A stretch of DNA of 64,000 nucleotides. Source: Paraphoma chrysanthemicola. Lineage: Eukaryota; Ascomycota; Dothideomycetes; Pleosporales; Phaeosphaeriaceae. The translations under genes were made by a program, and so were the position numbers. The stretch covers positions 1,364,001-1,428,000 of the forward strand of contig JAGMWG010000011.1 in the NCBI GenBank assembly GCA_020744225.1, given 5' to 3'. Under the pieces are notes generated by a model that was not told the origin of the DNA, did not search any database, and worked only from the letters and a program-made list of their open reading frames with translations. Position 1 is the first letter of the stretch. Every line of letters starts with the position of its first letter. This document shows, one piece after another, positions 46,044 to 57,655 of this stretch.

Positions 46044-48727
46044 ATGTCCTCCATTGCCCGTGCTTCAACAGCCGCTGCAACTGCCGTAGTAACTGCAGCT
46101 GCCAGAGCTCCGCCGCAGGCTGGTATCTTCGAAGGCCTAAATCCCGCAAAGTACAACGCAAACAATCCTATCATTCTCTTTATCATTCAGGCTGCAATTG
46201 TCATTGCACTATGTCGCGCCCTATACTGGCCTTTGGGCAAGATCCGCCAGCCGCCTGTCATTGCAGAGGTTATCACGGTCTGTACCTTGTTGAGCCAAGT
46301 CTGATCAATCGAGGCTAACGAAGCTGATAGGGTATCATTCTCGGACCATCAGTCATGGGACGTATTCCGCACTTCACGACTACCATATTCCCCAAGGAGA
46401 GTATGGCAGGCTTCACGCTCGCTGCCAACATCGGGCTCATCTTCTATCTGTTCCTGGTTGGACTGGAGATCGACCTGCGCTTCTTAGTCCGGAACTGGCG
46501 GACAGCCGTTAGCGTAGCCTCGCTCGACATGGCCGTGCCATTTGGCATGGGGTACGCATTAGCGTATGGTATCTATAACCAATTCAGGAGCGAGCCGGAT
46601 ACCGTCAACATCAATTTCGCGACGTTTGGCTTGTTCGTAGCGATCGCAATCGCCATCACTGCGTTTCCGGTCTTGTGTCGTATTTTGACTTCGCTCAATC
46701 TACTCAATGCCAATGTTGGTGTGATCACTCTAACATCTGGCATTGCGAACGATGTCATCGGATGGGTTCTGCTGGCGCTCTGTGTCACCCTCGTGAATGC
46801 TGGGAATGGCATAACCGCACTGTACGTCCTCCTGGTCGCCGCTGGTTACGCCGTCTTCCTGGCTTTTGCTGTACGACCCGCCTTCATGTGGATCCTGCGC
46901 AAGACCGGATCGATGGAAAATGGACCGTCGCAGGGTGTCGTTGCGCTCACCATCTTCATGGTTCTCATCTCTGCCTTCTTCACGGACATCATCGGCGCGC
47001 ACTCGGTTTTTGGTGCTTTCATGATTGGTCTCATGTGTCCGCATGAGGGAGGTTTTGCTATCAAATTGACTGAAAAGCTGGAAGATATTGTTGCTACGTT
47101 GTTCCTGCCACTTTTCTTTGCTCGTTCTGGACTCAACACCAACCTGGGCCTCCTTGACTCCGGCATCACCTGGGGCTATGTCATCGCCATTATCGTCGTC
47201 GCATTCGCATCCAAAATCTTCGGCGGAACAATGGGCGCTCGTCTTAACGGACTCGTCTGGCGTGAGTCTCTCACGATCGGTGTGTTGATGTCCTGCAAGG
47301 GTCTGGTCGAGCTCATCGTTCTAAACATTGGACTACAAGCGAAGATCTTGTCCATCCGCACATTCACCATGTTCGTCGTCATGGCACTGGTTACCACCTT
47401 CGCCACTACGCCCATCGTCAGCTTCCTCTACCCTCCTGCCTACCAACGCAAGCTCGAGCTCTGGAAGCAAGGCAAAATCGACTGGAATGGCACCCCACTC
47501 CACACCGATGACGATCTTGAAGCCGACTTCGAAAAGAAACTCGACGTTGCCGACCGTCTTCTCGTCTACCTCCGCGCCGACGGCCTCTCGTCTCTCTTCT
47601 CTGTGGTCAATCTCTTCTCCAGCGCATCATCCCGCCAAAACTCTACCACAAGCACTCAGCACCTTACCCCCATTCCCGAGAAAGGCCTCTTCACAACCAA
47701 TCTCCGCCACTCGACAGATGAACCATCCGCCTCCTTCACGCACCGCAAACGTCTCCGCATCCACTCTCTCCGCCTCACCGAACTCAACGAACGTACCTCA
47801 TCCGTCATGCGCGTCTCAGAGCCCCATGAAGAATACGCCGGTAACGACCCGATCATGAAAGCATTCGGTTCTCTCGCGAACACGACCAGTGCCCGCGACA
47901 TTGTTATTTCAGGCCACGTCGCCGTCGCGCCAAGCGATGCTTTTGCCGAAACTCTACTTTCCAAAGCATCAAACACGCATTCGGACTTCATCCTGGTGCC
48001 CTGGAGCGAAACAGGTTCGCTTTCAGAACTGCCCTCGTATTTTGTTGGTAGTGCGCAGAGAGATGCATTAGCGAATCGCGACTTCACTAAACTCGTCGAC
48101 GATTTATTCCGTGCTGCGAGAAGCACTGCGACCGTCGGCGTGTTTATCGACAAGACTTTACTCAAAGTTAGCACCCGTGCGACTGCCGCTGCGTCGTCAA
48201 CGAAGGGAGACGTTGCGTCCGTATACGATGAACACCAAGTCACGTATTCGAGCGATAACGGCAAGGTTCATTTACACGTCTTGTACACATCCACTGCAGA
48301 CGACTTGTTCGCGGTCAAGCTAGCGCTACAATTTGCGCAGAATTCCGCCGTGACATTGAGCATCACGAAACTTGCAACCGCGAGCTCGGTCTCGGAGGAC
48401 GTGGCGCATGTTAACGATACGAGTTTCGAAGATTTGAGAACGCATGGTGCGGCGCTTGCGGCGAATAAAGTTACGTTTAATACGGTCGCTGGGTCAACGC
48501 TGCCTGATTCGGCATTTGGAGGGAGTCAGAGTTCGATTTTCATTGTAGGGAGGTCGGTACCTGATATTTCGGGCCTGGAGCGTGTCAAGTCGAGTGATGC
48601 GGGACGAACGCTGGGGAGTGCTGCGAGTGATGTGATTGGGAAGATCAAGAGTAGTGGTGGAGCGAGTGCGAGTGTGCTTATTGTGCAGGCGAGGGAGGAG
48701 GCGGGCCTCATTGTTGGGAAAAGTTAG
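46044..48727 (+). CDS. KHA1-like: K+/H+ antiporter, Kha1-like (CPA2 family)
   Basis: An 876-residue monovalent cation:proton antiporter, expected in endosomal/Golgi or plasma membrane, acting in K+ and pH homeostasis. Exons are 46044-46277 and 46331-48727 with a 53-nt intron (GCTAACG branch). The exchanger domain spans about residues 40-430 with 11-13 helices and includes QPPVIAEVITGIILGPSVMG at the splice junction, FLFLVGLEIDLRFLVRNWR, the TSGIANDVIGW motif with the conserved ND pair, and FFARSGLNTNLGLL. The long hydrophilic C-terminal half (about 440-876) holds weak UspA-like segments (ILVPWSETGSL; VTYSSDNGKVHLHVLYT), as in yeast Kha1. Codon use is strongly C-biased in the membrane part. 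The length is typical. Confidence 0.93.
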
Positions 48728-49068
48728 CGGGAATACATGGGTGGAGTTTTGATACATTGAATAGATATTTAACGGAGCTTTGATCTTCGTCGAAGGGATC
48801 GATATCAATGAGTTATGGAAACTGATGCTCGTTAGAATGGGCCGGGCTACGACGCATATATAGATCATGAGACTGAGTTTATGACGTTTTATTTGAAAGG
48901 CTGTGTTGTGCCATCTCAATAGCAGATGACACGCATGTCCAAAGTACTGTTGAAACAGGGCTTCTATCCAGTGAGCCTTGCAAATTTCCTCATCTTACTT
49001 CGCAGACGCCCAGCAACCTTTCAGAGCTTTGTTTGGGTACGCATAAAATTCGTAGAGAGCTTCCTCTA
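48728..49068. other. Convergent intergenic region
   Basis: About 340 bases between two 3' ends, A/T-rich, with no feature beyond likely polyadenylation signals. Confidence 0.5.
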
Positions 49069-50820
49069 CTACGCCTCTGTCTCCACCTTCTTTTCTCTCT
49101 TCTGCCTCATCTTTCCAATCTTTTCCTTGATCTTACTCGACCGAGGCGCAGTCTCCACCGCGTTGTCACCAACATCTCTCCTCCGCATCGCTTCGCCCTC
49201 GCGTCGACTACCAAGGGTCGTGATTCTTGCAAGTCTTGTCGGCGCCTCGTTCTGCTTCTCCATCCGCTTGTGCCAGTCCTCTTCTGCCTTTGCCGCGTTC
49301 TTTTTCGCGCGTGCTGTGTTCCAGCGCATGTAGTAGCAGCATAGCGGGAACAGAATTGTGCCGATGCCGCACCAAGCGAACAGAATGCCGAAATTGAGAC
49401 CAGTGCGTGGATGCAAATCGAACAGTATCGAGCGCGTGCACTCGACGATATTGTGCATTGGCCATGCGTAGCCCCATTGGTAGAATCCGGGTGCCAGTTC
49501 GAGCGCATAGAATCCGGTCGCAACGTTGCTGATCACCCAGAAAATAAGCCACAACGCAGTCCACGGCGTGCCAAGTATCATAGCCATGTTCTCTGATGCT
49601 AGTCCGAATGCTGTCATACCGACCCAATTGAGCATCCAGTAGACAACGAAAGTGCCGCGGCCGTATCGATTCGGGTTGCGTGTCGGCCAAACATGCGAGC
49701 CATGAGGGCGGTCCATGGGCATTTGGAAGGCGAGGCTGACGAAGGAGTAGACTAGGCTGAGGAGGAAGTAGGAGCTGACGGTTGCGATGTACCGCCAGGC
49801 AATGAGCTGATTGAACTTGAGAGGCGGATGACCTTTAGGCGAGAGGTACTTCATATGGATGGGCAGGAAGAAAGTGAAGCTAAAGAACGAAATGATGATG
49901 AGGTAGATGAGACCGATGCTGACTGCAGGCGTGGCGATTGGCGGGCCGAACGGGCGCAGGTCGTACACTGAGAACTCAATGCCGGGCGAGATGGCTTGCG
50001 GCGAAGTCTCGACGTTCATCTCGAGGGCTGTGACGTTGGATTCGAGCAAGTACTTTATCCACGCACGGCCGAAATCAGACACGACGCGCTTTTGCAGGAC
50101 GGTCATGCTGGGCACAATGTAAGAAGAGCTAGTGGTTTGGTCACGCGCGGAGTTGTATGTGATCTGGCATGCGCCTAGGGGGTCGTAGCTGGCGTTGCCA
50201 TTTCTGACCGCTGCCTCCAGCAGAGCTGTTGCGTTGGGGTTGATCACAACTGCGGCCCATGCATGGAAGTCGTAGACGCTCTCGCGCACCTTGAGCGGGT
50301 CGTTGTCGAAGTCATCCGGGGAGGCGAAGGTGTAGCCAGGTGCACCACCTGCGTCAACAATATCTCGGATCGCTCTGGTGACGAACGGTCCGACGAAGGG
50401 CGTGGTATTCGTGAAAGGTGCCACTCCGTCGAAGTCAACGACCCAGATGCTGAGGGCGCCGATGTTGTCGTTTTGTCTGAAGAGCGCGCCCCAAAACAGG
50501 CAGAGGAAGCCCATGATAGCGACAGCGAGTATGGCATTCGTCCGGAACCAGAGCTTCAGAACATGAAGGCGAACTCCAGCCATAGACCAGTGCCAAAACC
50601 CTACTGGCTCCAATGGAGCCACCTTTCGGCTGCTCCTTGTCCGACCTTGCTGGAGGGTAGCGGGACGAGTTGGAGGGGCTTCAGCTTCATCTTCCTGTGT
50701 GTCCTCACTGGAGCTGTCTGAATTGTAGGGCCATTCTTCATGGTTGTAGGAGGGCGCAATCTGGCACCCAAGTGTTGGAGTCGCCGGCATCTTCGAAGGT
50801 GTCTTCAATAACGAAGACAT
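49069..50820 (-). CDS. SNG1-like: SNG1-like DUF3533 membrane protein
   Basis: An intronless 583-residue polytopic membrane protein of the DUF3533/SNG1 family, linked in yeast to nitrosoguanidine resistance and plasma-membrane lipid asymmetry. One N-terminal helix (AILAVAIMGFLCLFWGALF) follows a cytosolic Ser/Glu-rich head. A luminal or external domain (about 130-300) comes next, with WVVDFDGVAPF, which marks the family, and several N-glycosylation sites (NTT, NAT, NAS, NVT). Five C-terminal helices follow, with VVYWMLNWVGMTAFGLASEN and FWVISNVATGFYALELAPGF. The tail is basic with a coiled-coil look. The ATG at 50820 (CACACCATGTC) is preferred to the upstream in-frame start at 50892, which lies in leader-like DNA. 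Confidence 0.88.
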   Translation of the reverse strand: MSSLLKTPSKMPATPTLGCQIAPSYNHEEWPYNSDSSSEDTQEDEAEAPPTRPATLQQGRTRSSRKVAPLEPVGFWHWSMAGVRLHVLKLWFRTNAILAVAIMGFLCLFWGALFRQNDNIGALSIWVVDFDGVAPFTNTTPFVGPFVTRAIRDIVDAGGAPGYTFASPDDFDNDPLKVRESVYDFHAWAAVVINPNATALLEAAVRNGNASYDPLGACQITYNSARDQTTSSSYIVPSMTVLQKRVVSDFGRAWIKYLLESNVTALEMNVETSPQAISPGIEFSVYDLRPFGPPIATPAVSIGLIYLIIISFFSFTFFLPIHMKYLSPKGHPPLKFNQLIAWRYIATVSSYFLLSLVYSFVSLAFQMPMDRPHGSHVWPTRNPNRYGRGTFVVYWMLNWVGMTAFGLASENMAMILGTPWTALWLIFWVISNVATGFYALELAPGFYQWGYAWPMHNIVECTRSILFDLHPRTGLNFGILFAWCGIGTILFPLCCYYMRWNTARAKKNAAKAEEDWHKRMEKQNEAPTRLARITTLGSRREGEAMRRRDVGDNAVETAPRSSKIKEKIGKMRQKREKKVETEA

Positions 50821-51292
50821 GGTGTGCTTATTAAAGAAGAGCGCGAATAATGGAGAAACTTTTGTCGGCGCTGCGCAGCGCTGACTGAGCATGCATGGGC
50901 GCCGCTAGTGAAGGCAATAGCGCCCTCATTGGTCGGTATGACTATAAAGTGAACGTCAAGCTTTAGATCGCAGCAGGGGATGCCCGACCACATGTAGCTA
51001 TCAACAGCCCAAAAGGATGACTACGCATGACGTAGAAGTGCATCGGCACATTGACGATAATGTTAAAAGATGCGTATTTAATGATGTTGAGGATGTCTGT
51101 AGCGCTTGATGCGATGCAGCGAGCTAATTCGCTTAAGTAAGCCGCCAGACTTCACAGCGATGTCATGTTTGCACCAACGCTCCCTACCAAACCCACTATG
51201 ACGTGTCGCAACCACCTGGCTGAGCTTGCGACAAGCTCACGAGCTGCTCAATCGCTCGTACAACCTGTTTTGTGTGTGTTGATAGCGCAAAG
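50821..51292. other. Divergent promoter region
   Basis: About 470 bases shared by the SNG1-like gene and the chromodomain gene. No motif was assigned. Confidence 0.5.
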
Positions 51293-52918
51293 ATGTCGGT
51301 GAGGGGCCCTCGCGGCGGCCAAACTCGAGGTTGCGGTCGCGGTCGTGGCAGAGGCAGAGGCGGCAAGATTATAGTCGTAAGTCGTTGTGATGTGACACGT
51401 GATTCATTGCGTTGCTGATTGACTCAGTGGGAATGGGAGACGTATAGACCTGGACCAGAAGTCTACGACCAGCTCTGGCACGTCCGCAAAGAGCCCGCAA
51501 CCGTCACGCCGTTCTTACCAACCGAATGCCCGATACCCAACGCGCAAACAAGAATACTGGACCGCAGACAGACAGAGGGCGACATCCAGCGCAACTTTTA
51601 CGTAGTTGAGGTCACACAATTGCAACCACGAGATCCGTCAATCTCGAGCGATGCAGATGAAGTCACCAAGGGCACAGAAAGCTACCATGTCGATCTGAGT
51701 CGCATCTTGGAATTTGTCTCGCCAGACGAGCTGGAGCGCTATGAGAACGAGCAGTTCCGACTTGAGGCTGAGGCAGAGGAAGTCGCCAGGCGCGCAGAGG
51801 CGGAAGAGGTCGCCCGCAGGAGGCTTCAGAAGAATGCACGCGCACCCGGCACTGGTAAAGGCAGTCGCATGCTCAGTGGCTTGGGATTAGACGCCGAGAC
51901 GCGCACACGAGGCAGGCCGAGAGGGCGCGGGCGCGGAAGAGGAAGAGGCAGCTGGCTTGGGAGAGGTGCCTTGCTTATGAACAACCGGCCCCTGGACGAC
52001 GACACGCGAGAGGAGCTGGTAGAGGCTGAGCCAATGGAAGCTTTACTGCGTGCGGAAGAGGAGCTTCAGGATATCGTTGCTGAGACAGAATCCGAGGATG
52101 AGCCAGACACAAATGGACGCATGCAGACATCGCCTGGCATCGCACGCTCGGCCTTCGTTGCTAACAGCGCCCTGCCTGTTTCTCCAACTGCGTCTATGCG
52201 ACGAGCTTCTGGCAATTCGGCAGCCCAGCTAGGAGACACCGAAGAGTATGTGTCGGACATTGATCCCGTTGATGAGGATACCAGGTCTATGTCCAGCGCA
52301 GCAATGCAACTTCGCATTGAGGATGATTTTAATGGTCGCTCGAACAACAATCGCATCGGCTTGGACGATGAGCTGGGTTCACCTGGTCAGTACCCTAGAA
52401 AAAGACGGAGGACACAGAGTATAGCTTCCGCCGAGCACGCGACACGGAGAAGGCCCATTGACAAGTATCAGAAGGGGCGCGCGTATTCGCGCACACGTTT
52501 TGCTTCCCTCTCGAAGGACACAGTATCCGAGTCTGAATCCGAGCCCGAAAGGTTGACGCCCTTACGGCAGCTTAAGAGAGCTCCTCACAGCGCGCAATCC
52601 AGTCATCAATCCGAGCTTGGCCTAGAGGATGTCTACGTGCGACCACGATCTCCAAGTCCTACCCCACATCAGTTCAGCGAGGAAGAGGAAAACGGGTCTG
52701 CTGACGGAGACGGAGATGATGCGGAGGAGTACGTCGTTGAAGGCATCATCGAGCACTATCGTGAAGCTGGGAAAACGTATTATCTTGTGAAGTGGCAAGG
52801 CTATGAAGACAGCCATGATTGGCTACCAGAAGAAGATCTCGAAGGCGCCACTGAGCTCGTGGCGGAGTATAACACAATTATACGGCAGCGCAAGAAATTG
52901 CACAAGACGAAGAAGTAG
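51293..52918 (+). CDS. RGG and chromodomain protein
   Basis: A 524-residue nuclear protein. Exon 1 (51293-51376) encodes MSVRGPRGGQTRGCGRGRGR, an RGG-type nucleic-acid-binding start; a 51-nt intron leads to exon 2 (51428-52918). A second Arg/Gly stretch lies near residues 185-205 (RGRPRGRGRGRGRGSWLGR). The chromodomain occupies about residues 459-509: EYVVEGIIEHYREAGKTYYL, VKWQGYEDSHDWLPEEDL, then the C-terminal helix. The aromatic-cage positions (Tyr of EYVVE, Trp of VKWQGY, Trp of HDWLP) are present, so methyl-lysine reading is plausible. The linker is acidic and Ser-rich. There is no chromoshadow domain or SNF2 helicase, so it is not a standard HP1 or CHD protein; its partner is unknown. 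Confidence 0.85.
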
Positions 52919-53418
52919 ATGCCTAACATGTCCTCGTTATTGCCACTTTCTTCTCCTCCGCGCGATCTCGTTCAGACCACAGTGTCCTTCCATCACCAAC
53001 TTACGAGGCCAAATTGCATGCAGTCGTAATGTACAAAGCTTTAGACTGTCCATGTCGGAGAGTCGGAGGCTTACTGAACCCTTCAAGATGTCGACATTAC
53101 TTGCGGTTGTGGCGTTCCGGCGCCCGCGGACCCACGGGTAGAGTTGGTGTTCAGCGAACATGACCGCATGATTGCAAGCAACATCAATCTGCCAGCCACC
53201 GACCCGCAAACGAGCCTCGATTTCACCATAGCCAATCCTTCAAACGAGGCCTTCTCCGCAAGGAGCCATAGTCATCGAGCAAGAATGACGCGCTCTCATC
53301 GTGTCCTTGCGCTCCCGCCATTACTCGTAGGGTCATTGATACGTACATAAACTCCAGGCACCCAAATTCCTCTGAATACTTATACCCAACCTTAATCGCA
53401 CTCGAGAAATTCTTCATC
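52919..53418. other. Intergenic, no gene seen
   Basis: About 500 bases with no convincing coding reading; the promoter of the next small gene should be here. Confidence 0.5.
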
Positions 53419-53836
53419 ATGCCATTTGCTCTCAAACTTCGTACAATCACACGACCAGTCTTCCAACAATCAAGACTCCTCACCACCACCTCAAGAATGT
53501 CTACCAACGAATTCGGCCAGGGCAAGTCCCACGCACAGGGCGACTCAGCTGTCCCCAAGTCGGTCCAGGATGCTGCTCCCAAGGGTCTCGAGGAGGCCCT
53601 CCCAGAGAAGGTTCGTGGTAACTCGATTGGATTGTAATGAATATGCCCTAATATGGTTGAAGGTCCACCCCACAGGCGGCAACGCATCGCAGTCGACATC
53701 AAAGACACACGCCTTGAACGACGGCGAGGACTCGATTGTCCCCAAGAAGATCCAGGAGATTTTGCCCGAGAGCGTCGAGCGCGCTGTGCCCAACGCGATC
53801 CACAACACCGGCGACAAGCCTGCGACTGGAAACTAG
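53419..53836 (+). CDS. Small hypothetical protein, possibly mitochondrial
   Basis: A 121-residue protein from exons 53419-53610 and 53663-53836 with a 52-nt intron (CCCTAAT branch, TTGAAG acceptor). The N-terminus (MPFALKLRTITRPVFQQSRL) is basic, amphipathic and free of acidic residues, as in mitochondrial targeting sequences; MSTNEFGQ further in could be the mature start or an alternative start. Two similar units follow: SAVPKSVQDAAPKGLEEALP and DSIVPKKIQEILPESVERAV, an internal repeat of the form VPKxxQExxPxxxExAxP with one copy per exon. Function is unknown. Confidence 0.78.
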
Positions 53837-54574
53837 AGAGTTAGATAGTATCGCCAACCAAGATTATGTATTATAGATTAGCCATAACGAAGATATAGCA
53901 TAGAGCAAGAGCTCATGTAAATACGATCAAATGACTTCACGACACTCGATATTTGGGTGTAACATGTTAGACCACGTGATGTGATTAACTACGTTGAATC
54001 AATTTCGCTGCCTAGACATCGCATTTTGCAACCATCTAGGTATGGTATTCGATACAATGTTCAATGTTTTGCCTTACGCCTACTGAGGCAACGTGCAACG
54101 CTCATGCATCCCGTCGGCTGCACTTGCCTGTGGCCTGAAACGCGCCTCGCAGGGTTTCCCCGCTCAGCACCCAAGTACACCACCACAATCTTCCCACCGC
54201 TATTACCACGCAACGACCGCGGCAATCGAGCTGCATTGTGTCACAGGCATGCGCATGCATCTCATCAAGTCTTGTCCTGCCCTGCAACCAGCATCTGAAT
54301 ACCCGACGTGATTGTGACGAGATGCAGCCACCAAGGCGAGTCCGCAACGCTTGCTGCCACACCATCATGTCTCAAGAGCCGTGCAGTGATACGCGTCGCT
54401 AAGAATAGTCGGAACAACAACAGCATCTACGATGGACTCCCTATCTTTATATTTCTTGCTCATTTTGTGCTTTCTTTCGCTTTTTCGCGATTTCCTTCAC
54501 TTCGGCGTATTTTTCGTTCAATCCTGCGTCGCATTTCCTCGAGTTGCTAATCGCATAACGGAAGAAAGCGCACA
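53837..54574. other. Intergenic, no gene seen
   Basis: About 740 bases. T-rich stretch at 54440-54530 just before the next gene. No other feature. Confidence 0.5.
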
Positions 54575-56964
54575 ATGGAGCATGTTCACAATGCGGTGCT
54601 CAATGCGCCGACTGACTTGGACGATGTTCGATATGAACATCATTTGAAGCACCGAGGACGGGCAAATCACCGCATCTTTGGGGTGGTGTGGTTGGGCATG
54701 TTAGGAGTTCTGATGATTTTGCTGGGATACAGGATGTATTGCAGCTCAAGTCATAGATTGTAGGTCTAATCATAACTACAAGCACCTTATGGCTGACTGA
54801 CAACTGAAGTCTTCGCAGGCACCGATACCACCGGGTCCGTAAACGAACGAATATACGAGCTTTGGACATTGCGATAAGTAATTGCAGGGCCATTGCTCTG
54901 CTTCCACTTACTGGACTCTCGAGACGAGTGACATCAACTCCATCAGTCGGCAGATTTCTGCTCCTCGTATCCTACACCCTCCTTATCGCATTCCTTCTCG
55001 TCTCCGTGGACGCTCCGCTCAAGTCCGCGCACTTCCTGGACGACGTCGCTTTCCGCGCTGCATGGCTGACCCTTACGCAACTACCACTCGTTTACCTGCT
55101 GTCGGCCAAGCGCGGTCCCCTCAATTTCATCGCTAGACTATCCCATGAGCGCATCAACTTTATTCATCGTTGGGTTGCGCGAACACTATTCGCATGTGCG
55201 ACGGTACACGTCGTGATTATGAAGAGTTCGATAACTACGTCGGACATTGTGCACTCCAATGAGCAAGGAATGCAAGTGGTGAGATATGGAATCGGCGCAT
55301 ACACCATGCTTGTTTGGATTGTGGTGAGTAGCGTCATGCCGCTGAGGAGGTGGAGTCATCGAGCTTTCTACGTGAATCATTACATCAGCACAATCTGCTT
55401 CCTGGCCATCGCATTTCAGCACGTTCCGACTTATGCGCGACCATCGATTTACCTTGCGGCCAGTATTGTAGCCCTGGACAAGGCGCTAGTTGGGTACTTC
55501 TTCATCCACAACAATGTGTCCTTGTCCCAGCCACTCCGACGCTTTACGAAGTTCAGACGCGGGCCAGGGCGTGCGAGACTTGTGATGGGCTATCCGATGA
55601 AATTCTGCGCTCCGTCAGTTGCTGCTCTTAGCCTTCCGTCACAATCGAAAGATGCAACAACAGTATTGAGAATTGCGAATGTACCATTTACCTGGAAGCC
55701 GGGACAGCATGTTTGCGTTTATATACCTGCCCTCGGGCGCTGGGAAATGCACCCCTTCACGCCTGCGAATTGCTCTGTGGCACAGGCCCCACCCCTGCCA
55801 CCAAGGAAGGATATCGAACACGGGGTGCCTAGACAGCCACCAAGGCAGACAAGCGATATGCTACTACTGATCAAGGCCAAATCAGGACTCACAGAACGAC
55901 TCGCGGATCACCACAGACAATGGCTCAGCACACCGTGTCCGAACGCTACCCATCCACCGCCCGAAGAGTTGACTGCTTACATTGATGGGCCCTACGGTAG
56001 CACACCAATGTGGGGAAGTTACGAGAACCTCGTCTTGATCGCAACATCAACAGGAGTGTCATTCACGCTTTCGATCCTTGATCATTTAGAACAGCAAGCT
56101 TTCCTTGGCGCAGATGACATTCGGACTCGCCATATCCACTTCATCTGGATCGTGCGACACGTCGACCCTGCTCTCGAAACCAGCGTAACTGAAATTCTCG
56201 CTCGCTATTCCATCACTTTCCGCGAAGCAAACATCCACCTCTCCACCACCATCTACACCACGTGTTCCTCGTCACTGATCGAACGAGCCCCGCAACCAGA
56301 TGTATTTGCACATCTCCGCCCTCGCCTTGCGCGACGTATAAGCGATAAACCGGCACTCAGGATTCGACACCCAGATGAAATCGTGGAGGAATGGAACCTA
56401 GAGGCTGCGCAAGCAACTGAGGAGACGGATCCATTCATTGGCTGGGATGAATACGCGAGTCCAGATTCTGACCAGAGCGAAGATGGCACGCTTGTCGACG
56501 CACAGGAGCCTGAGGGCGGGTATGAAGAGGGGCACAACGAGGACGAAGTGCGGTGGATGGATGATGTAGAAGACGAGGACGATGAAGAGAAGGATAGAGA
56601 TGAGCGGACACGGCACAACATGAGCAGTCCACATGATGAAGCCTGGCGTCCGACCCCATCCCCACAAACGGACCTGTATCAAGAACGAGACTGGACTGAG
56701 GACGAGTGTCAATGCGCGCTTATACAGCATCAAAGACGGAAACTGCAGCATAAGCAAGACGTCGCTACGCATATCTACGGCGCACGGCCAGATTTACGCG
56801 AGATACTGAGTAATATGACAGATGACGGGTCGTGTATGGTAGCAGTGTGTGCGAACGATAGAGTAGCACGAGATGTAAGAGTAGAGGTTTCGAGGATGAC
56901 GATCGCGCATGCAAGAGGTGAACGGAGAGGACAGGTAGATGTTTGGATTGAGAATCAGGAATGA
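54575..56964 (+). CDS. Ferric-reductase-like transmembrane flavocytochrome
   Basis: A 776-residue FRE/NOX-type protein that should move electrons from NAD(P)H via FAD and two b-hemes across a membrane to metal ions or oxygen. Exons are 54575-54759 and 54819-56964 (59-nt intron). After a first helix (FGVVWLGMLGVLMILLGYRM), the ferric-reductase core holds two His pairs with x13 spacing, H178/H192 (IHRWVARTLFACATVH) and H249/H263 (NHYISTICFLAIAFQH), the expected heme ligands. The FAD motif HPFT lies at 373-376 and the NAD-binding start is ENLVLIATSTGVSFTLSILD. A long, very acidic insertion (roughly residues 600-680; DDVEDEDDEEKDRDERT) interrupts the NAD-binding half. The C-terminus keeps the usual MVAVCANDRVARDVR segment. 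Confidence 0.9.
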
Positions 56965-57655
56965 AATCTCTTCTATCGACCTAAGTTTTCGCGGAATCAA
57001 TGACTGTGATACAGTCCTGTCCTTGTGTCAGACCATTTTCTTCCGAGACTCTACGCACCAGACCCAATCCATGTCAAAGTCTTAGCTGGCCGATATCTTC
57101 AGGTTACAGTGCATTGTGTTGCATCCTCGCATGTCTGCTTGGACAGGTTTTCTGCGCGATTGCGATATGAGTTGAATTGATCGTGGAATATATATGTGTA
57201 GCAAGGGCTTTGTTCATCAGGTATGGTCTTGTCCTAGGACATAACCAGTGTCTCATAAAGGGCAAGTGTTGGTTATATATATATGCAAGGTATTTTTGGG
57301 CTGTCTAAGAGGAATTGATGAGGGGTTCCTGAATTCACCCACGCTACTGTAAACCAAAATGGTGTACACACGACTTCGGGTGGGCTTCCAGTTGCACCTC
57401 TCTTTCCACGTGTAACTCTACGAGATACACTTCATGAGCTTTACAGATACAGTCTATCACAATACCTTTGCACCAGTCTTAAGTCCTTTACAGACATGAT
57501 AAGAGTCGACTTTGCTATAGGGTGCACGCAGTGAATGTTGTGATGTCACGTGGTTTCAAATCAGGCTGCCTCTGCGTTTGCCTTTTTGTGCACCGCTGCC
57601 CCTCCCCTTCCCTTTGCACTGTCACTCATACATTCATTCGACATCACTTGTCAAA
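56965..57655. other. Intergenic, no gene seen
   Basis: About 690 bases with a TATATATATA stretch near 57275 and a C/T-rich leader at 57590-57650 before the next gene. Confidence 0.5.

Noticed and set aside
49069..49690. Additional minus-strand frames inside the SNG1-like gene
   Set aside because: They overlap the long intact frame with clear membrane helices and family motifs.
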